Of a DNA stretch of 64,000 bases, positions 45,787 to 54,479 are shown piece after piece. The translations under genes and the position numbers were made by a program. Positions within the stretch are counted from its first letter, which is position 1; every line of letters begins with the position of its first letter. The DNA lies in NCBI RefSeq assembly GCF_001584185.1, contig NZ_CP013234.1, forward strand, positions 4,588,001-4,652,000. The letters are read 5' to 3'. This stretch comes from Collimonas pratensis (lineage in GTDB: Bacteria > Pseudomonadota > Gammaproteobacteria > Burkholderiales > Burkholderiaceae_D). The notes below the pieces were generated by a model. That model saw only the letters and a program-made list of their open reading frames with translations. It ran no database searches and had not been told where the DNA came from.

Positions 45787-46798
45787 TCAAGGCCGGAGGC
45801 GCTGGCGCGCAGCATCGCTCTGCTGCGCATGCATCTTGACCGGCTGCTGTGCCGGCGCCACGGCAGCCGCCGCGGATGCCCCAGCCGCGCCGGCATTCGC
45901 CGATTTCGCCGCGCCGAACGGCGCACTCACGGTGTTTGCCAAAGGCGACTATGTCGAGCCCTACTTCGCACTCAAGGCATTGCTGGCGGCGCATAGGCTG
46001 GGCGTCGACGTCGCTGCGCCGGCCAGCGCCTTCGGCCACTGGCTGCTGCCTTTCCAGCAGGCCAACGGCCCCTTTCCGCGCATCTGCCGCAGCGGCGCCG
46101 CGGACTGGCTGGCCTGCGGCCCGGCAGACGCCGACGACTCCCTGGATGCGTTATGGTGCATGCTGGCAGCCGAAGTCTTGCCCACCGATGAAGTGCTGGC
46201 CGCCAGCTGCGTCAGATCGCTGGAAAACCTAGCGACTCTGTGGGATCCGGCGCAGCAGACATTCCACGCCCTGTCCGGCGGCAGTGCGGCGTATTTCGCC
46301 GACAACGTCGAAGTCATCGGCGTCTTGACCCAACTGCGCCGCAGCAGCGCCGCCAGCTTGCGCTTTGCGGTCCAGCTGGCGGCCTTGCCGGCCAGCGCCA
46401 GCATGCTTGACGGCCTGCGCCACAGCTACGGCTACGATCCCGCCGGCCCCCTTGAACCGGAACGCGCCAGCCTGCCGCCGACGCCCTACGGCTTCTATCC
46501 GAATGCGGTGGCGCCGGTCTACCTGTGGCTCTACGGACTGCGCAGCGGCGCCAGCGGCGAACGCTATTGGCGGCTGTGGATGGAACGCCACGGCGCGCCA
46601 TGGCTGGCCGGGGAAAGCGACCACTATCCCTGGGGCCTGATCGCCTGGGCCGCCTATCGCAACGGCGACCAGGCCAGCGCCAGGCGCTGGCTTGAGACTT
46701 CTGCCGCCTGGCGCGCGGCGGGCCGCTGGAACATCGTCGAAGAAGGGGTGCGCGTCGGCTTGCGCCACGCACTTGGCGCCGCGGAGCCATCATCATGA
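45776..46798 (+). CDS. Predicted lipoprotein, possible alpha/alpha-toroid fold
   Basis: A 340-residue protein with a basic N terminus, a short hydrophobic segment and a lipobox ILTGC (Cys24). The mature part is alpha-helical and rich in Trp, Tyr and Asp (DADDSLDALWCML, FYPNAVAPVYLWLYGL, HYPWGLIAWAAYRNGD), a pattern seen in six-hairpin glycosidase-like toroids. That fold call is tentative. Its ATG overlaps the previous gene by 11 bp, with GGAGAT just upstream, and its stop overlaps the next start (ATGA). A role in modifying or trimming the polymer is inferred from context. Confidence 0.7.
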   Translation: MAADQGRRRWRAASLCCACILTGCCAGATAAAADAPAAPAFADFAAPNGALTVFAKGDYVEPYFALKALLAAHRLGVDVAAPASAFGHWLLPFQQANGPFPRICRSGAADWLACGPADADDSLDALWCMLAAEVLPTDEVLAASCVRSLENLATLWDPAQQTFHALSGGSAAYFADNVEVIGVLTQLRRSSAASLRFAVQLAALPASASMLDGLRHSYGYDPAGPLEPERASLPPTPYGFYPNAVAPVYLWLYGLRSGASGERYWRLWMERHGAPWLAGESDHYPWGLIAWAAYRNGDQASARRWLETSAAWRAAGRWNIVEEGVRVGLRHALGAAEPSS

Positions 46799-48648
46799 GC
46801 GCCATGCGCCGCGTCCCTCTGCGCCAGGTCCTGCTGGCGCTGGCGCTTGCCGCCATCATCGGCGGCGCCGCCAGCTGGGTCTATCGCATCGGCCAGGTCA
46901 GCCCGGCGCAATGGCAAAGCGATGCCATTGCGCTGGTGCTGCCTGATGAGCTGTCGGACGCCAACCGGCTGTTTGCCTCGGCCTGGCTGGATGGGGCCGC
47001 GGAAGAAGGCATCCGCCTGCAAGCAGTGAGCGCTTCTGAATTCTCGCGGCGCGGACTGCAGGGCGAGCGGCCGTTCGCCGGCGTGATCCTGCCGGACACC
47101 ATCCATCGCCAGATTAATACCGCCTTCGTCAACCAGATCAGCCGCTTTGTAGAAAACGGCGGCGCCCTGATGCTGGTGGGCGATGCCGGCGTACTGGACG
47201 AAAACGGCTATTACAGCGAACCGGCATCGCGCTTTTCCAGGCTGGCCGGGACCAGTTACGCGCTGTATGGCGCACTGCATGACAAGATGTCGTTCAACCC
47301 GACCATCTCCGGCAGCCCGCAGACCATGCAGGCGCTGGATATTCCGCCGGGGCGCTGGATCAAGAGCGGCGACCAGGCGGTATTGTCCGGCTACGGCGAA
47401 GACACCTTGCGTTATCCCGTCTTGCGTACCGCCGCCACCTATGCCGGCACCCTGCGCATGCAGGCCGAGGGTAATACCGTGATTGCAGGCGAACATGAGG
47501 TCGGCAAGGGTCGCGTACTGTTCGTCAACCTGCCGCTGGGATACCTGAAGCTGCGCACCGACGGCATCCTGATGCATGGTTTCCTGCACTACTTTGCCAA
47601 CCACATCATGGGCCAACCGCAGCTGTCCGCCGCGCCCGACGCCATCGGCGGACTGATCCTGAACTGGCATTGCGACGCCAAGATCTGCATTCCCGCCATG
47701 GACCAGCTGATCAAGGCCGGCGTGTTTACCCGCGGGCCGTTCAGCATCCATGTCACCGCCGGCCCCGACCAGCGCGCCTTCGGCGATGGCCTCGGGGTCG
47801 ACCTCAACCACAATCCAACCTTCCAGGCGCTCCTGCGTGGCTTGCAAAGCCAGGGCAACGAGATCGGCAGCCACGGCGGCTGGATCCACGACTGGTTCGG
47901 CAAGAACCTGAGCGAGGCCAATGCCGGCAAGATGACCACTTACCTGGAACAGAATGCCGCGGCCGTGAGAACCCTGATCGGCCACCCTCAGACCGAGTAT
48001 TCGGCGCCGACCGGCAACCAGCCGGTCTGGGTCACCGACTGGCTGGACGGCCAGGATGTGCTGGCCTATTATTTCACCGGCAATATCGGACAAGGCCCGA
48101 CCCATACCTATCGCGACGGCCGCCGCGACCAGCATATCTGGTCGTTCCCGGTACAGACCTACGGCCACATCAGCACCATCGAAGAAGCCTATATGGAGCA
48201 CATACCGGAAAGCGAAATCAGCAACTGGTTGACGTCGCTGGTGCAATTTACCGAAAATAGCGGACAGATCAGGCTGATTTATTTCCATCCGCCGGGTGCG
48301 GTGCTGTATCCCGACGCCATCAATCAGCTGATGCTGGCCGCCGACGCCGCCGAAAAAAAGGGCAGTTTCCGCTGGCGCACCATGACCGAGCAGGCGCGCT
48401 TCATGAACCGGCGGGAGCAGACCGTGTGGCATATTTCCAGCGACAAGCGCGCCGTAGTAGTCGATGCTGCCAATGCCGCTTCATTGCAGCAGCTCAGCTG
48501 GGTTTTTCCAGTCGCCCTGTATGAAAAGCCGCGCATCCTGGACGGCAATGCTAGAGTGGAACAACGCGGCGAAAACTGGGCCGTGATCGCCGGCGACGGC
48601 AAGCAACTTCGCATTTCAACACCGTTGATAAAGGAAGCACTGCATTGA
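46795..48648 (+). CDS. Two-domain membrane-anchored polysaccharide deacetylase-like protein
   Basis: This 617-residue protein has one N-terminal helix (about 11-29), a first domain (about 40-275) of class-I-glutamine-amidotransferase/ThuA-like character (FVENGGALMLVGDAG, GKGRVLFVNLPLGY) and a second domain (about 285-510) resembling NodB-type deacetylases. In that domain NWHCDAK (D294) would be motif 1 and GSHGGWIHDW (H360, H365) the metal-binding H-x4-H motif 2; SAPTGNQP and YFHPPG follow. It probably removes acetyl groups from the polymer in the periplasm, like PgaB or PelA. The motifs are divergent, so catalysis is unproven. Confidence 0.78.
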   Translation: MSAMRRVPLRQVLLALALAAIIGGAASWVYRIGQVSPAQWQSDAIALVLPDELSDANRLFASAWLDGAAEEGIRLQAVSASEFSRRGLQGERPFAGVILPDTIHRQINTAFVNQISRFVENGGALMLVGDAGVLDENGYYSEPASRFSRLAGTSYALYGALHDKMSFNPTISGSPQTMQALDIPPGRWIKSGDQAVLSGYGEDTLRYPVLRTAATYAGTLRMQAEGNTVIAGEHEVGKGRVLFVNLPLGYLKLRTDGILMHGFLHYFANHIMGQPQLSAAPDAIGGLILNWHCDAKICIPAMDQLIKAGVFTRGPFSIHVTAGPDQRAFGDGLGVDLNHNPTFQALLRGLQSQGNEIGSHGGWIHDWFGKNLSEANAGKMTTYLEQNAAAVRTLIGHPQTEYSAPTGNQPVWVTDWLDGQDVLAYYFTGNIGQGPTHTYRDGRRDQHIWSFPVQTYGHISTIEEAYMEHIPESEISNWLTSLVQFTENSGQIRLIYFHPPGAVLYPDAINQLMLAADAAEKKGSFRWRTMTEQARFMNRREQTVWHISSDKRAVVVDAANAASLQQLSWVFPVALYEKPRILDGNARVEQRGENWAVIAGDGKQLRISTPLIKEALH

Positions 48649-49787
48649 AAACCGCACTGGCAACCCTGGGCCTGTCCTTCGGCTGCGCCGCATTGCCGGC
48701 CAGCGCATCGGCTGACGAAAGCACCGACATACAGGTGCCTACCTTGCAGCACGCGCGCCTGATGCCGCTGATGAACAGCGCGCCGGCGCTGGTTACAGCT
48801 CCGGTTCCAGCTCCTGCTGCCGTGCCGGTTGCCCTATTACCGCCGGCAGCGCCGCTTGCTGCCTCAGCGGCAACCGCGCCAGCGTCACCAGCCGCACCAA
48901 CCGCACCAGCTGCACCAGCTGCACCCACAATACGTGCTGCCCCTGCCCCGCCCAATGCCATGCCAGCCACCGCGGTCGATACGACACCCGCGCAGCTGGC
49001 GCTGGCGGCGCCCGTCGATGCGGCGCCGGTTGCCGTAACGCCGGCCGAAAGCCCGGCCGTTGCGCCACCGGAATTAGCCCCGGAAAGCGGCGCCCTCGAA
49101 CTGGTTGGCGGCGACGGCAACATGAGCAACGGCTATGGCCACGCGCGCCTGATGTCGCTGCGCGGCATGGCCGTGACCTCCCTTGGCGTGGTGCAAGGCG
49201 AATTGACCCAGCAATCGCGTTTCGGCTATAGCGGCAACTATGGCAGCGTCTCGCTGACCCACGATTTCTCGCCGGATTACTACAGCACTGTCAGTGTCGG
49301 CACCGGCAACAGTCCGCTGTTTTCCAGCTGGCGCGTGGATGGCACCGGCTATCGCAAGTTCGGCAGCGAACTCCAGTACGTCGCCGGCATCGGCGCCTAC
49401 TACGCCAAGGGCAACGAAAGCGCGCGTTCCGATCAAGGCTTGCTGTTGACCGGCATCGCCTATCTGCCAGGCACGGTGATCGAAGGCGGCGTCCGCCTGA
49501 ACTGGGCCGATCCTGGCCGCATACTGGGCCCCAGCGAGTATATCGCGGCGACTTTCGGCAATGACGACCGGCGCGCCATCATCGTCCGCTACGAGCACGC
49601 CAAGGAAACCTACAAGGTATTGCCGGGCGGCCCCGAACTGGTGAACTTCAAGAGCAATACCGTCAATCTCCAATGGCGCGAAAGAATCAGCCGCATCAGC
49701 ATGCTGCTGGCAGGCCTGGAGTATTACCGCAGTCCGGCCTACGACCGGCTTTCCTTCAACTTGGGCTGGCGCTGGAGCTTCCGGTGA
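48645..49787 (+). CDS. YaiO-family outer-membrane beta-barrel protein
   Basis: This 380-residue protein has a signal peptide ending near SASAD, an Ala/Pro-rich linker (about 45-140) and a barrel domain (about 145-380) with paired strands such as RFGYSGNYGSVSLTHDFS and the C-terminal LGWRWSFR ending in aromatic-basic residues. It matches YaiO. The start codon is TTG and overlaps the previous stop (TTGA). In E. coli yaiO is linked to a GT2 gene (yaiP) and a deacetylase gene (yaiS), the same functional trio as here. It may be the export pore of the polymer. Confidence 0.85.
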   Translation: MKTALATLGLSFGCAALPASASADESTDIQVPTLQHARLMPLMNSAPALVTAPVPAPAAVPVALLPPAAPLAASAATAPASPAAPTAPAAPAAPTIRAAPAPPNAMPATAVDTTPAQLALAAPVDAAPVAVTPAESPAVAPPELAPESGALELVGGDGNMSNGYGHARLMSLRGMAVTSLGVVQGELTQQSRFGYSGNYGSVSLTHDFSPDYYSTVSVGTGNSPLFSSWRVDGTGYRKFGSELQYVAGIGAYYAKGNESARSDQGLLLTGIAYLPGTVIEGGVRLNWADPGRILGPSEYIAATFGNDDRRAIIVRYEHAKETYKVLPGGPELVNFKSNTVNLQWRERISRISMLLAGLEYYRSPAYDRLSFNLGWRWSFR

Positions 49788-50605
49788 AAGCTGCCGCCAA
49801 TGCGGAAAAAAAATCCGCTCCCGTAAAAACGCGCAGGCAGGCCGTCGTCAACCCGCGTTTTACCGGCTTTGGCGGCCAGCTGATACAAACCCACCGCGCC
49901 CTGCGCCGGCTGGCGTTTCCACGCAGCCGCTGGATCGACGTGCTGCTGGTGCCGGCGCTGGTGTTCTGCTGCACCTTGCTGGCCTGGCCCTTGATTGCCG
50001 AGCTATGGGCTGCCATCGTCAGCTTCTGGGCCAACCGCCTTGGCGACCAGATGACGCTGGGAATAGGCCACAGCGCATTTCCCGGGATTCAAGCGATTCC
50101 CTATGCCTACGCCGAGGCGGCGCTGCCGGATCCCTTGCAATGGTGGTGCGGCGCGCTGATCAGCATCACGCTGCTGCTGGCCACCACCTTGCTGCCGACG
50201 CGCATGCTGCCGATTTCCTATGCCTTGCGCGTGATCGGCCTGGTGCAGCTGGCCAGCCAGTTTTATTTCTACTTCTGGGCGGCGGAATTTCCCTATCAGT
50301 CGGCCTCCTCGATCTCGGCGCTGACGCAGGCGTCGATGGTGCTGATCCTGCTGACGCCCTGGATTTATGGCCTGCTGTACAACATCTTCGATTTCGGCAT
50401 CCGCCGCAAACTGCTGCTGTCCATACTGGCAGTGCTTTACCTGATCGTGCTGACGCCTTTCCAGTACACCTTTGCCGCCTGGCTGATGCTGCGCTGCTCG
50501 CTGCTGTGGCATCCCCTGATCTACCTGCTGGGCTCCAGCCTGGTCCAGTTCGGCGCCCTGGTCGGCTTCTATTCCTGGGCCATGAGCTGGCAGCGGCGCG
50601 AATAA
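49784..50605 (+). CDS. Polytopic inner-membrane protein closing the exopolysaccharide operon
   Basis: A 273-residue protein with a basic N-terminal tail (about 45 residues) and six or seven hydrophobic helices (52-74, 120-137, 148-166, 178-198, 209-224, 230-247, 250-268). The GTG start overlaps the YaiO stop (GTGA), so it is coupled. A frame open further upstream lies wholly inside yaiO and is not supported. I do not recognise a family. It may be an accessory subunit, an acyltransferase-like partner or a transporter component. Confidence 0.72.
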   Translation: MKAAANAEKKSAPVKTRRQAVVNPRFTGFGGQLIQTHRALRRLAFPRSRWIDVLLVPALVFCCTLLAWPLIAELWAAIVSFWANRLGDQMTLGIGHSAFPGIQAIPYAYAEAALPDPLQWWCGALISITLLLATTLLPTRMLPISYALRVIGLVQLASQFYFYFWAAEFPYQSASSISALTQASMVLILLTPWIYGLLYNIFDFGIRRKLLLSILAVLYLIVLTPFQYTFAAWLMLRCSLLWHPLIYLLGSSLVQFGALVGFYSWAMSWQRRE

Positions 50606-50703
50606 GTGGATTCGAAGCTATCCACGCCGATTGCGCTGCAAACGGCAGCAGCGCGCGTAACAGGCTTATACTCCGTGATCGTTAATAGAGAAGGATAGCA
50701 ATA

Positions 50704-50970
50704 GTGAAAAAGACCGGGATGGCAAAGAGCGATGCCAAGAAGCTCATGGGAAAAATGACCGCGCCTGGCGCTGCCGGCTTCGGCAACAGCGACGTCACCG
50801 TGGTCGACCGCAAGGAACAGCGCAAGCGCGATCAGGCGCTGGGTCTGGTGCCGTTTGCCGTCAAGCTCAACAGCGCATTGGTGCTGCAGCTGCAAACCCT
50901 GGCCAAGGAACGCGAAACCGATCTCAACCAGCTGGTAGGCGAGCTGTTGGCGAAGGGCCTGGCAGACTGA
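50704..50970 (+). CDS. Small RHH-like basic protein, unknown function
   Basis: This 88-residue protein has a Lys-rich N terminus and a C-terminal half PFAVKLNSALVLQLQTLAKERETDLNQLVGELLAKGL, in which a beta-strand and two helices suggest a ribbon-helix-helix DNA-binding fold. AGGA stands 7 nt before the GTG start; ATG 50719 is an alternative. It stands alone, followed by a terminator, 98 bp after the exopolysaccharide operon. A regulatory role is possible but not shown. Confidence 0.65.
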   Translation: MKKTGMAKSDAKKLMGKMTAPGAAGFGNSDVTVVDRKEQRKRDQALGLVPFAVKLNSALVLQLQTLAKERETDLNQLVGELLAKGLAD

Positions 50971-50996
50971 GCCCGGCCTCCAGCCGTTACACAGGG

Positions 50997-51021
50997 AAAG
51001 CCGGACTGACGGCTTTTTTTT
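50997..51021 (+). terminator. Intrinsic terminator after the small RHH-like gene
   Basis: AAAGCCG pairs with CGGCTTT around a GACTGA loop and is followed by eight or more Ts. Confidence 0.85.
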
Positions 51022-51085
51022 ACTCAACGCTATATCCTTTAAAATATAGCGACCATTGATTCATCACCACTTGCCGCCGCGATCC

Positions 51086-51901
51086 ATGAACATGTTCAGA
51101 CCCTCACTTTTCTCATACGGAATGTTGTCTCTTGCCCTGCTGGCGACGGCGCTCAATCCGGCTTGCGCCAAGGAGCCGCTCAAGGTGTTTGCCGCCGGCA
51201 GCCTGACCGGCCCGTTCACCGTGCTTGCCAGACAGTTCGAGGCCGACAGCGGCGAGCCGGTCCAGATGGTGTTCGGCCCCGCCGGGCTGCTGCTGGAGCG
51301 CATCGAGCAAGGCGAGCCTGCGGATGTGTTCGCCTCGGCCAACATGGCGCACCCGCAGCAGCTGGCGCGTGAAGGCAAGGCCATCCCGCCGCTGGTATTT
51401 ATCCATAACAGCATGTGCGTACTGGCCCGTCCGGAGCTGAGCCTGACGAAGGAAAATCTTCTGGCCAAGCTGCTCGACCCTGCCATCAAGATCGGCACCT
51501 CGACGCCCAAGGCCGATCCCGGCGGCGACTACGCCTGGGTGCTGTTTGCCAATGCCGGCAAGGTCCAGCCCGGCGCGCGCGAACTGCTGGAGGGCAAGGC
51601 GCAGCAACTGGTAGGCGGCAAGAACAATCCATCGGTGCCGGCCGGCCAGGATGCCGTCAAGTACTTCCTCGAGCACAAGCAGGTCGATACCTTCATCGGC
51701 TACTGCAGTTCGCGCGAAACCACGCCGGACACACGCTTCACCAAGGTCACGCTGCCACGGGAGCTCGCCGTGGCGGCAGATTTCGGCCTGACCGTATTGC
51801 ATCCCCGCAGCGGCTCGCATGATACGGCTTACCGCTTCGCCTTGTTCCTGCTGACGCCGGCAGCCCAGCAAATCCTTGTCGATTATGGCTTTTCCAGATA
51901 A
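51086..51901 (+). CDS. ModA-like molybdate/tungstate-type ABC binding protein
   Basis: This 271-residue periplasmic binding protein has a signal peptide ending at ACAKE, then LKVFAAGSLTGPFTVLARQFE, EQGEPADVFASANMAHPQQL and IGTSTPKADPGGDY, as in ModA. The usual modB and modC genes are absent from the window, so either the transporter is elsewhere or the protein serves another oxyanion. The start is one of two close ATGs (51086, 51092); the ribosome site is weak. Confidence 0.85.
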   Translation: MNMFRPSLFSYGMLSLALLATALNPACAKEPLKVFAAGSLTGPFTVLARQFEADSGEPVQMVFGPAGLLLERIEQGEPADVFASANMAHPQQLAREGKAIPPLVFIHNSMCVLARPELSLTKENLLAKLLDPAIKIGTSTPKADPGGDYAWVLFANAGKVQPGARELLEGKAQQLVGGKNNPSVPAGQDAVKYFLEHKQVDTFIGYCSSRETTPDTRFTKVTLPRELAVAADFGLTVLHPRSGSHDTAYRFALFLLTPAAQQILVDYGFSR

Positions 51902-52070
51902 ACGAGGCCACAGCAAACCTCCATCCAAAGCGCCCGTCCGTGCCGGCGAACATTGCGGAGTCGCCGACATAGGCAAAATCACCCTCGGGTCAATAATCGA
52001 CAAGAAAATTATCCTCACAGCACCGGGACAGCTATGATCTAGCTTATATCAATCCATTCCTCAAAATACG

Positions 52071-52889
52071 ATGCTTATACATCCGCTGCCCGACCCGGTA
52101 ATCCTGCATCTGATCGGCCCGCTATCAATTCGATGGTACGGACTCATGTATTTGGTTGCGTTTGCGCAGTTCTTGCTTCTCGGCCGTCTGCGTTTAAAGC
52201 AAATTCAAGTGAGAGATGCCGGCTGGACGAAAAAAGATCTGGACGACATGCTTTTTTACGGCGTCCTGGGAGTTGTCATAGGTGGCAGGCTGGGCGAGGT
52301 AGTGCTCTATCGCCCGGAATATTTTTTTCTGCATCCCGTTGAAATACTGGAACTGTGGACCGGCGGCATGTCATTCTACGGTGGCTTCATTGGCGTTGCG
52401 GTCGCCATGATGTTTTGGGCTAGGAAGCGGGGATTTCGCCTGATGGAGGTGCTGGATTTCATTGCGCCACTTGTACCGCTGGGCTACGCAGCAGGCCGGA
52501 TCGGGAATTTCATCAATGGTGAATTGTGGGGCCGTATTGCTGATCCGTCACTGCCTTGGGCGATGATCTGGCCTAACGTGGATATGCTGCCGAGACATCC
52601 ATCTCCGATCTATCAGGCTTTGCTGGACGGCGTGCTGGTCTTTATTATTCTATGGCGTTACTCCAGTCGCCCACGTCCCCTTATGGCCGTCAGCGGCATG
52701 TTCGCGCTCTTGTATGGCAGCGCACGCTTCTTTACGGAGTATTTCCGTACGCCCGAGTTCGAAGTACATATAGTTGGCGTAACCTTGTCTGGTAGCCAGA
52801 TGTATTCGATACCCATGGTCCTTCTCGGGATTGTGCTTTTATCCTTCGCATATCAAGACAGAAATTCGCTACAGAACGCGCCACATTGA
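52071..52889 (+). CDS. lgt: Prolipoprotein diacylglyceryl transferase homologue (Lgt), atypical
   Basis: Lgt attaches diacylglycerol to the lipobox cysteine of preprolipoproteins. The 272-residue protein has seven predicted helices, the signature AAGRIGNFINGELWG and LPRHPSPIYQALLDG. However, the segment that reads SFHGGLIG in E. coli Lgt, with His103 reported as essential, is SFYGGFIG here. Six 60-base lines of the gene average about 53% GC, while the neighbouring M29-like gene is near 70% over two lines. The normal lgt-ilvD type context is absent. It may be a second, acquired copy. No ribosome site is clear. Confidence 0.85.
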   Translation: MLIHPLPDPVILHLIGPLSIRWYGLMYLVAFAQFLLLGRLRLKQIQVRDAGWTKKDLDDMLFYGVLGVVIGGRLGEVVLYRPEYFFLHPVEILELWTGGMSFYGGFIGVAVAMMFWARKRGFRLMEVLDFIAPLVPLGYAAGRIGNFINGELWGRIADPSLPWAMIWPNVDMLPRHPSPIYQALLDGVLVFIILWRYSSRPRPLMAVSGMFALLYGSARFFTEYFRTPEFEVHIVGVTLSGSQMYSIPMVLLGIVLLSFAYQDRNSLQNAPH

Positions 52890-52932
52890 GTGGCTGGTTT
52901 TTTCTATTATTTTTTTCATTTTTGAGCCAACA

Positions 52933-53277
52933 ATGTCAGTAGAAACAGTAGAAACCCAGATCATCGGCGAACGCGTTGCCAGGGAAGTGTCGGAGCATGC
53001 AGCAGCGGAAACCATCTTGAACCAGAAAGACAGATCGCAGTCGACTTCCTGGTGGATGATAGCCGTGATTGTCTGCACTACCGGCCTGTCGGTACAAGGC
53101 ATCTTGTATGGCACAGTGCTCAACGCCTTTAAGCAAGGGCAGTACGCCCTGCCGCTATTTGGCTTCTGCGCCCTTTTCGCCACCCTGCTGGCGATCAGCT
53201 GCTTCACCGAATGCCGCAGGCTGCGACGCCGCCTTGACGCCGCCATCGTGCTGCTGCAGGCCGAGCAACGGCGCTAG
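52933..53277 (+). CDS. Hypothetical two-helix membrane protein
   Basis: A 114-residue protein with an N-terminal soluble part rich in Glu/Val, two membrane helices (about residues 40-62 and 72-94), and a basic C-terminal helix (ECRRLRRRLDAAIV). The start ATG 52933 follows the lgt stop by 43 bp; the ribosome site is weak. A longer upstream frame overlaps the end of lgt and is not supported. I do not recognise a family. Confidence 0.65.
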   Translation: MSVETVETQIIGERVAREVSEHAAAETILNQKDRSQSTSWWMIAVIVCTTGLSVQGILYGTVLNAFKQGQYALPLFGFCALFATLLAISCFTECRRLRRRLDAAIVLLQAEQRR

Positions 53278-53402
53278 CGACCGATCGATACGGCAATTCC
53301 GGGCAAAAACGCCCCCAGCCCGGCTTGTCGATTAAAATGCTGTTCCAACAGGAATGGCATGGCTTGCAGCATGGCATCTCCTTTTCCGAGAGATATGCGA
53401 CG

Positions 53403-54452
53403 ATGACCCCGATCCAGAACCAAGCCCCCGCCAACGTGATTAGCCAGGAAGCCCTGGACGCCGCAGAAAAGCATCTGCGCGATATCCTCGCGCTGGCGAT
53501 CGAGCACGCAGCGCCGCATGCCGCGGTGGTGGTGTCGGACGCGCGCTGCGCACTCGCCGCCACGCTGACGGCGGCTTACCGGCGCTGCCTGTCGGACGCC
53601 ACTTTCATCGACTTCGATGCGGTGTCGCCGGACGCCGTGCTGGCGGCTTTTGCGCCGCTGCAGGCAGGCGACCTGGTGATCCTGGTGCAGTCCACCAACT
53701 TCCGCCTGGAAGCCTTCCGCATCCGCGTCGAATTGTTCAAGCGCGGCCTCAAGGTGATCGAGCACCCGCACCTGTCGCGCATGCCGGGGTCGGAAGCGCT
53801 GTATTACATCGAATCGCTGGCCTACGATCCAGCCTATTACCGCGGTGTCGGCTATGCCCTCAAGGCGCGCATCGACTGCGCGCGCCGCGCAATGGTCGAC
53901 AGCGGAGGCGAGCAACTGCTGTTCGATTCGCCGTTGGAAGCGGCCAAGCTGAACATCGGCGACTACAGCGAGATGAATAATGTCGGCGGCCAGTTCCCCA
54001 TCGGCGAAGTGTTCACCGAGGCGCAGGACCTGGAAGCCGTCAATGGCAAGGTGCGCATCTTCGTCTTCGGCGATACCGCCTTCCGGGTCAACCAGCCGGC
54101 CCAGCCGATCACCCTGGTGATCAGCAAAGGCCGGGTGATCGAGGCGATCGACTCGACGCCGGAGTTCGACCAGGTGCTGGCGAATATCCGCGCCGACGAA
54201 GGCGAAGTGTGGCTGCGCGAACTTGGTTTCGGCATGAACCGCGCGTTTTCGCAGGAGCGCAGAGTCAGCGACATCGGCACGTACGAGCGGATGTGCGGGA
54301 TCCATCTCTCGCTCGGCGCCAAACACGGGGTCTACAGCAAGGCAAACATCAAGCGCACCAGCGCCAGATATCATATCGACGTCTTTGCGGTCACCGAGGC
54401 GGTCTATCTGGACGATGAAGTGGTATACCGCAACGGCGCCTGGCAGCCGTGA
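53403..54452 (+). CDS. M29-like metallopeptidase / dihydroxypyridine-dioxygenase-family protein
   Basis: A 349-residue protein similar to the thermophilic-aminopeptidase (M29) fold: GGQFPIGEVFTEAQDLEAVNGKVRI near residues 190-215 and the conserved Glu in WLRELGFGMN near 280 match metal-site segments of that fold. The fold is shared by aminopeptidases and by 2,5-dihydroxypyridine 5,6-dioxygenase, so reaction and metal are open. ATG 53403 is chosen; an upstream TTG (53325) extension shows no family sequence. No signal peptide is present. Confidence 0.7.
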   Translation: MTPIQNQAPANVISQEALDAAEKHLRDILALAIEHAAPHAAVVVSDARCALAATLTAAYRRCLSDATFIDFDAVSPDAVLAAFAPLQAGDLVILVQSTNFRLEAFRIRVELFKRGLKVIEHPHLSRMPGSEALYYIESLAYDPAYYRGVGYALKARIDCARRAMVDSGGEQLLFDSPLEAAKLNIGDYSEMNNVGGQFPIGEVFTEAQDLEAVNGKVRIFVFGDTAFRVNQPAQPITLVISKGRVIEAIDSTPEFDQVLANIRADEGEVWLRELGFGMNRAFSQERRVSDIGTYERMCGIHLSLGAKHGVYSKANIKRTSARYHIDVFAVTEAVYLDDEVVYRNGAWQP

Positions 54453-54479
54453 GCCGGCCGCCGAGCTGTGCAGCCGCGG

